Source: Acinetobacter calcoaceticus (GTDB taxonomy: Bacteria > Pseudomonadota > Gammaproteobacteria > Pseudomonadales > Moraxellaceae). Taken from it: DNA of 64,000 nucleotides. Position 1 is the stretch's first letter. Every line of letters begins with the position of its first letter. The stretch is from the NCBI RefSeq assembly GCF_900520355.1, contig NZ_LS999521.1, positions 2,294,001 to 2,358,000 on the forward strand, read 5' to 3'. Shown here piece by piece: positions 59,130 through 64,000 of this stretch. Both the position numbers and the translations under genes were made by a program. The notes below the pieces were generated by a model. That model had not been told where the DNA came from and did no database searches. It worked only from the letters and a program-made list of their open reading frames with translations.

Positions 59130-60731
59130 ATGAACCAATTACAAAGCAAGATTAATGTTCGAAGTGAAGACTTCAAAACAAACCAGCAAGCCATGCAAAC
59201 ATTGGTCACAGATCTAAAACAAGTTGCCCAACGTATCGCTTTAGGTGGTGGTGAAAATGCCCGTCAAAAACATTTGGCTAGAGGGAAACTTTTACCTCGC
59301 GAACGTATTGATCAATTGATTGATGTCGGAACGGCATTTTTAGAAATTGGTCAATTGGCAGCGTACAATGTTTATGAAGATGATGTTCCTGCTGCGGGTG
59401 TGATTGCAGGTATTGGTCAAGTGAACGGCATAACTTGCATGATCGTTGCCAACGATGCAACGGTTAAAGGCGGAACGTATTACCCTCTTACAGTCAAAAA
59501 GCATTTACGTGCACAAGAAATTGCCGAACAAAATCACTTGCCTTGTATTTATTTGGTGGACTCGGGTGGTGCTTATTTACCAATGCAAGATGAAGTTTTC
59601 CCAGACCGCGATCACTTTGGGCGTATTTTTTATAATCAAGCACGTATGTCGAGCCTAGGTATTGCCCAAATTGCTGTCGTAATGGGAAGCTGTACCGCAG
59701 GTGGTGCTTATGTACCCGCCATGTCTGATGAAACGATTATTGTGCGTAATCAAGGCACCATTTTCTTAGGCGGCCCTCCTCTGGTAAAAGCTGCGACTGG
59801 CGAAGTGGTGAGCAGTGAAGACTTAGGTGGTGGTGATGTACACACACGTCTTTCAGGTGTGGCTGACCATTTAGCAGAAAATGATGAACATGCGATTGCG
59901 ATTGCACGGAACATTGTCGCGAACTTAAATAAAAAGCCAAATGATTTAAACAAGCAAATTGATGAACCACTTTTTGACGCATCTGAACTCTATGGTGTGG
60001 TGCCAAGTGACGCACGTAAACCTTTTGATATTCGTGAAGTGATTGCACGCATTGTAGATGGCTCTCGTTTTGATGAGTTTAAAGCACGGTTTGGCTCAAC
60101 ACTGATTACTGGTTTCGCTTCACTCTATGGTATGCCAGTCGGCATTATTGCCAATAACGGAATTTTATTTTCCGAGTCTGCACAAAAAGGTGCGCACTTT
60201 ATTGAACTGTGCACACAGCGCAATATTCCTTTGTTATTCCTTCAAAACATTACGGGCTTTATGGTAGGTCGCCAATACGAAAATGAAGGGATTGCCAAAC
60301 ATGGCGCTAAACTGGTGATGGCTGTTGCCACTGCAAATGTTCCTAAAATAACGCTTATTATTGGCGGTTCGTTTGGTGCGGGTAACTACGGCATGTGTGG
60401 ACGCGCTTATTCACCACGCTTTTTATGGACTTGGCCGAACTCTCGTATTTCAGTGATGGGCGGCGAACAAGCAGCCAGCGTACTTTCAACCTTAAAACGC
60501 GATCAAATTGAGCAAAAAGGTGCCGAGTGGTCAGCTCAGCAAGAAGATGAGTTTAAACAACCAATCCGTGAGCAATACGAGCGCCAAGGCCATCCATATT
60601 ATGCTTCTGCCCGTCTTTGGGATGACGGTGTAATTGACCCAGCTCAAACCCGTCAAGTACTTGGTTTAAGCCTTGCTGCTGCAATGAATGCTCCAATCCA
60701 GCCAACCAAATTTGGCGTGTTCCGCATGTAA
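59130..60731 (+). CDS. liuB: 3-Methylcrotonyl-CoA carboxylase carboxyltransferase (beta) subunit
   Basis: The 533-residue protein transfers CO2 from biotin on LiuD to 3-methylcrotonyl-CoA, giving 3-methylglutaconyl-CoA. It shows the two carboxyltransferase lobes: [20 protein letters not shown] and [16 protein letters not shown] in the first, and [20 protein letters not shown] with [18 protein letters not shown] in the second. It starts 24 bp after liuA. Confidence 0.95.
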   Translation: MNQLQSKINVRSEDFKTNQQAMQTLVTDLKQVAQRIALGGGENARQKHLARGKLLPRERIDQLIDVGTAFLEIGQLAAYNVYEDDVPAAGVIAGIGQVNGITCMIVANDATVKGGTYYPLTVKKHLRAQEIAEQNHLPCIYLVDSGGAYLPMQDEVFPDRDHFGRIFYNQARMSSLGIAQIAVVMGSCTAGGAYVPAMSDETIIVRNQGTIFLGGPPLVKAATGEVVSSEDLGGGDVHTRLSGVADHLAENDEHAIAIARNIVANLNKKPNDLNKQIDEPLFDASELYGVVPSDARKPFDIREVIARIVDGSRFDEFKARFGSTLITGFASLYGMPVGIIANNGILFSESAQKGAHFIELCTQRNIPLLFLQNITGFMVGRQYENEGIAKHGAKLVMAVATANVPKITLIIGGSFGAGNYGMCGRAYSPRFLWTWPNSRISVMGGEQAASVLSTLKRDQIEQKGAEWSAQQEDEFKQPIREQYERQGHPYYASARLWDDGVIDPAQTRQVLGLSLAAAMNAPIQPTKFGVFRM

Positions 60732-60740
60732 GAGGTGTAT

Positions 60741-61544
60741 ATGAGCTATCAATTTTTACAACTCGAACAACAAGGTCAAGTTGCCTATGTTTGGCTAAAT
60801 CGCCCTGAACTACACAATGCCTTCAATACCACAGTGATTGAAGAGCTACATGCCTGCTTTAATCAAATTAATACACGTGATGATATTCGTGTTCTGGTTT
60901 TAGCGGGTCGTGGCAAAAGTTTTTCGGCAGGTGCTGACCTGAATTGGATGAAACAGGCAGGTCAAGCATCTTCAGAAGAAAATGAAGCAGATGCTCTAAA
61001 ACTCGCGCAAATGTTAGATGCACTTGCAACGCTTAAACAGCCAACTATTGCCCGTGTTCATGGCATTGCCTTTGGTGGCGGTATGGGCTTGGCATCGGCT
61101 TGTGACATTTGCATTGCCAGCACTGATGCCAAGTTTGCAACCTCTGAAGTGCGTTTAGGCCTTGCGCCATCTACCATTAGTCCCTATGTGATTCGTGCGA
61201 TTGGTGCAAGACAAGCCTCTCGTTACTTCTTAACTGCTGAACGTATTTCGGCCCGTGACGCCAAACAAATTGGCTTGGCACATGAAGTCGCAGATGCGGA
61301 AGACTTAGACAGAAAAGTTCAAGAAATTATTGATGCTCTATTACTCGGTGGCCCGCACGCTCAAGCGGCATCAAAACAACTCATTCAAATGGTGAGTAAC
61401 CAGACAATGAGCAATAACTTGCTGCAACAGACAGCACATCATATTGCTCAAGTCCGTCAAGGTAGCGAGGCAAAAGAAGGTCTGAGTGCCTTTTTAAATA
61501 AACAACAGCCTGCTTGGGTTTCTAACTCAAATAACAACAATTAA
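60741..61544 (+). CDS. liuC: 3-Methylglutaconyl-CoA hydratase
   Basis: The 267-residue crotonase-family protein hydrates 3-methylglutaconyl-CoA to HMG-CoA. Oxyanion-hole motifs are visible in RGKSFSAGADLNWM and in IARVHGIAFGGGMGLAS, with the ATSEVRLGLAPSTISPYV segment typical of the family. I use ATG 60741, preceded by AGAGG; a GTG six bases upstream is in frame. Only 9 bp separates it from liuB. Confidence 0.93.
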   Translation: MSYQFLQLEQQGQVAYVWLNRPELHNAFNTTVIEELHACFNQINTRDDIRVLVLAGRGKSFSAGADLNWMKQAGQASSEENEADALKLAQMLDALATLKQPTIARVHGIAFGGGMGLASACDICIASTDAKFATSEVRLGLAPSTISPYVIRAIGARQASRYFLTAERISARDAKQIGLAHEVADAEDLDRKVQEIIDALLLGGPHAQAASKQLIQMVSNQTMSNNLLQQTAHHIAQVRQGSEAKEGLSAFLNKQQPAWVSNSNNNN

Positions 61545-61555
61545 GGACAATCATC

Positions 61556-63547
61556 ATGTTTGAAAAGATTTTAATTGCGAACCGTGGTGAAATTGCCTGC
61601 CGTGTGATTCGTACCGCAAAAAAACTGGGTATCGCAACAGTTGCTGTTTATTCAGATGCAGATGCAAATGCACAACATGTCAAACTTGCAGATGAAGCGA
61701 TTTATATTGGTCAGTCGCCTGCTACTCAAAGTTATTTACAAGCTGACCGCATTATTCAAGCTGCCATTGACACAGGTAGCCAAGCGATCCATCCAGGCTA
61801 CGGCTTTTTATCCGAAAATGATCAGTTTGCACTTGCTTGCCAGCAACACAACATTTGCTTTATTGGCCCACCAGTCGATGCCATTTTAGCAATGGGCTTA
61901 AAAGCGACCTCTAAAGCTTTAATGGAAAAAGCAGGCGTCCCTTTAACACCGGGTTATCACGGAACCAACCAAGATGCCGACTTTTTAAAACAACAAGCAG
62001 ACCAAATTGGCTATCCAGTTTTAATTAAAGCCAGTGCTGGCGGTGGTGGCAAAGGCATGAGTTTGGTTGAGCGCAGTGAAGATTTTCTGCATGCCTTAGC
62101 CTCGTGTAAACGTGAAGCCAAATCAAGTTTTGGTAATGATGATGTCTTGATTGAACGCTATGTGATTCAACCGCGTCATATTGAAGTACAAGTGTTTGGT
62201 GACACACATGGCAACTATGTTCATTTATTTGAGCGCGACTGCTCTGTGCAACGTCGTCACCAAAAAGTGCTAGAAGAAGCCCCTGCTCCACAAATGCCGA
62301 GCGAAAAGCTTGATGCAATGCGTCAAGCTGCAATTGATGCTGCTCGTGCCGTAGATTATGTCGGTGCAGGTACGGTCGAGTTTATTGTGGAACAAGATGG
62401 TACGGCGTATTTCATGGAAATGAATACCCGTTTACAAGTCGAGCACCCAGTGACTGAAATGATTACCGGTGAAGACTTGGTTGAATGGCAACTTCGCGTA
62501 GCTTATGGCGAACCTTTACCAAAACTACAGAACGAATTGCAGATTCACGGGCATGCGCTCGAAGCACGAATCTATGCCGAAGAACCTGAAAAAGGCTTTT
62601 TACCTGCAATTGGTAAAATTGACTATTTGCACTACCCAACTCAAAACCAATATGTGCGTGTAGACAGCGGTATTGTTGAAGGCGACGAAATCACGACGTA
62701 TTACGACCCTATGATTGCCAAACTCATTGTATGGGGTAAAAATCGTGAAGCTGCACTCATTCAAATGCAACATGCCTTAAGTCAATTCCATGTTGACGGT
62801 TTAGGGAACAACATTGCATTTCTTGAAAAGATTGTTCGCAGCGACTCATTCAAACAAGTCAAGCTTGATACCAACCTGATTCAACGCGAACAAAACTTCT
62901 TGTTTAGCCCTGAAGAGATCAAACCAGAACTTGTGGTGGCAGCAGCATTTATTGAGTTTTTAAGTAAACTTAACAACAACAGCTCAAGCCAAAAACAGCT
63001 TTGGCAGGCTCAACCGCTATGGCGTTTAAATATTACCTATCAGCACAGTATTAAACTGAACTATTTAAACCAAAATTTCCAAATCAAATTTGCCTCAAAT
63101 GAGCACGGTTTTACCGCAGAATATAACGGACAAAGCTACCCTATTTCTGGTCAATTGATTGATTCACATACTGCCTCTGTTCAAATTGATGGTACTAAGC
63201 AAAAGCTATCTTTTAATCAAAGTCAGCAAGGCATTACGCTATTCCAAAATGGGCAAAGCTATAAGTTTGCTTATATTCGCCAAGACTTTAATCAGGCAGA
63301 TAGCCAAGCCGATGAAGGCCACTTAAAAGCACCAATGCCGGGTGTAGTCACGCAAGTTCTGGTGAGTGCAAATCATAGCGTGAAAAAAGACGATATTTTA
63401 ATGACGCTTGAAGCCATGAAAATGGAGTACACCATCCGAGCTCCTAAAGACGGCTTGATTGTAGACTCCTATTTCCAAGTTGGTGATCAGGTCAAAGCTG
63501 GCGATGAGCTTGTGGAATTTCAGCCTGCTCAGGAGGAAGTTGCATGA
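61556..63547 (+). CDS. liuD: 3-Methylcrotonyl-CoA carboxylase biotin-carrying (alpha) subunit
   Basis: The 663-residue protein carries biotin carboxylase (about 1-450; FEKILIANRGEIACRVIRTA, KASAGGGGKGM, MEMNTRLQVEHPVTE), a connecting BT domain (about 450-585) and a C-terminal biotinyl domain with the biotin attachment site Lys622 in LEAMKMEYTI. It carboxylates biotin with ATP and bicarbonate and pairs with LiuB. Its TGA overlaps the ATG of liuE. Confidence 0.95.
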   Translation: MFEKILIANRGEIACRVIRTAKKLGIATVAVYSDADANAQHVKLADEAIYIGQSPATQSYLQADRIIQAAIDTGSQAIHPGYGFLSENDQFALACQQHNICFIGPPVDAILAMGLKATSKALMEKAGVPLTPGYHGTNQDADFLKQQADQIGYPVLIKASAGGGGKGMSLVERSEDFLHALASCKREAKSSFGNDDVLIERYVIQPRHIEVQVFGDTHGNYVHLFERDCSVQRRHQKVLEEAPAPQMPSEKLDAMRQAAIDAARAVDYVGAGTVEFIVEQDGTAYFMEMNTRLQVEHPVTEMITGEDLVEWQLRVAYGEPLPKLQNELQIHGHALEARIYAEEPEKGFLPAIGKIDYLHYPTQNQYVRVDSGIVEGDEITTYYDPMIAKLIVWGKNREAALIQMQHALSQFHVDGLGNNIAFLEKIVRSDSFKQVKLDTNLIQREQNFLFSPEEIKPELVVAAAFIEFLSKLNNNSSSQKQLWQAQPLWRLNITYQHSIKLNYLNQNFQIKFASNEHGFTAEYNGQSYPISGQLIDSHTASVQIDGTKQKLSFNQSQQGITLFQNGQSYKFAYIRQDFNQADSQADEGHLKAPMPGVVTQVLVSANHSVKKDDILMTLEAMKMEYTIRAPKDGLIVDSYFQVGDQVKAGDELVEFQPAQEEVA

Positions 63548-64000
63548 GTGAGTTTGTCAAAATTGTGGAGGTCGGCCCCAGAGACGGTCTCCAAAATGAA
63601 AAGCAGGCTTTAACAGTTGAACAACGCTTAAACTTTATTAATGACTTGATAAAAGCGGGCCTAAAATCAATTGAAGTAGGTTCATGCGTTTCGGCAAAAT
63701 GGGTGCCGCAAATGGCTCAAAGTGATGAGCTATTTAAGCGGTTACCGCAGACCACAGATGTGCAATTTAGTCTGCTTACTCCAAATATCAAAGGTTTTGA
63801 GATGGCTCAAGCGGTAGGATGCAAAGAGGTTGCGGTTTTTACCGCAGCTTCTGAAAGCTTTACTCGTAAAAACATTAACTGCTCTATTGATGAAAGTTTT
63901 GAAAAATTTAGTGATGTCATGGCAGCAGCGAAAGCACATAACATACGTGTGCGCGGCTATGTCTCTTGTATTGTCGATTGCCCGTATGAAGGCGCGATTG
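63544..64000 (+). CDS. liuE: Hydroxymethylglutaryl-CoA lyase, 5' part only
   Basis: The first 152 codons are within the window, and the gene runs past the right edge. The protein starts MSEFVKIVEVGPRDGLQNE, the diagnostic N-terminus of HMG-CoA lyases, with IEVGSCVSAKWVPQM and VAVFTAASESFTRKN following. It cleaves HMG-CoA to acetoacetate and acetyl-CoA, the last step of the leucine pathway. ATGA overlap with liuD indicates coupled translation. Confidence 0.93.
   Translation, partial: MSEFVKIVEVGPRDGLQNEKQALTVEQRLNFINDLIKAGLKSIEVGSCVSAKWVPQMAQSDELFKRLPQTTDVQFSLLTPNIKGFEMAQAVGCKEVAVFTAASESFTRKNINCSIDESFEKFSDVMAAAKAHNIRVRGYVSCIVDCPYEGAI

Overview
This window looks like chromosomal DNA of an Acinetobacter, most likely the A. 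baumannii/calcoaceticus group. It is AT-rich and shows no rRNA or tRNA genes. It carries an unmistakable UmuDAb repressor (37,044-37,655) diverging from ddrR, a malonate decarboxylase operon, a DcaP-type porin, and many LysR-type regulators beside single transporters. No phage structural genes, transposases or CRISPR arrays were seen.

Layout. 0-4 kb: malonate decarboxylase genes mdcA-B-C-D-E (minus strand, mdcE cut by the window edge). 4-6.9 kb: a GNAT acetyltransferase and a PaiB-like flavoprotein, divergent from a MocR-type regulator. 7-9.1 kb: LrgB/LrgA-like membrane pair divergent from a LysR regulator with a clear operator. 9.2-12.9 kb: two glutathione S-transferases (YfcF, YghU), a DUF2000 protein, a LysE exporter and an AraC regulator. 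13.2-17.8 kb: a sulfur-metabolism island: rhodanese, serine O-acetyltransferase, family 2A encapsulin shell and its cysteine desulfurase cargo with a long disordered N-terminal extension. 17.9-20.7 kb: two inverted copies of an intergenic repeat bracketing a LysE exporter, an AlaX editing protein and a LysR regulator. 20.7-24.6 kb: a complete polar amino-acid ABC importer with two tandem binding lipoproteins. 24.9-29.4 kb: small GNAT, NepI-like efflux pump, LysR regulator, cyclophilin-like and dienelactone-hydrolase-like exported proteins. 29.4-35.7 kb: a LuxR-type response regulator and a hybrid histidine kinase whose N-terminus is an entire NCS1-type permease, divergent from a stand-alone paralogous permease. 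35.7-37 kb: Lrp regulator and LysE exporter. 37-38.2 kb: umuDAb/ddrR DNA-damage module with operator.

38.2-47.7 kb is a stress or stationary-phase island: a KGG protein with about 15 acidic/RG repeats, an SDR dehydrogenase of the general-stress type, the large catalase KatE, a heme-oxygenase-like diiron protein, a stand-alone CinA-type protein, a 76-residue glutamine/asparagine-rich protein, a CsbD-like-tailed protein and hypothetical proteins. 47.9-49.3 kb holds items that are easy to miss: a 47-residue lipoprotein, a structured non-coding RNA with a sigma70-type promoter (C4-antisense-like), a short peptide ORF with a strong ribosome site, and a second small lipoprotein. 49.3-54.3 kb: LysR, an SGNH hydrolase, an AAHS-family aromatic-acid MFS transporter and a DcaP-like porin. 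54.6-64 kb: methyltransferase, acyl-CoA synthetase, TetR regulator, and the leucine/isovalerate degradation operon liuA-B-C-D-E (liuE cut by the edge).

The most notable system is the encapsulin sulfur compartment with its dedicated sulfur-handling neighbours. I additionally see a 25-bp element, 22/25 identical and in opposite orientations, upstream of both of its transcription units. The next most unusual items are the permease-kinase fusion facing its own paralogue, the low-complexity stress proteins and the structured RNA.
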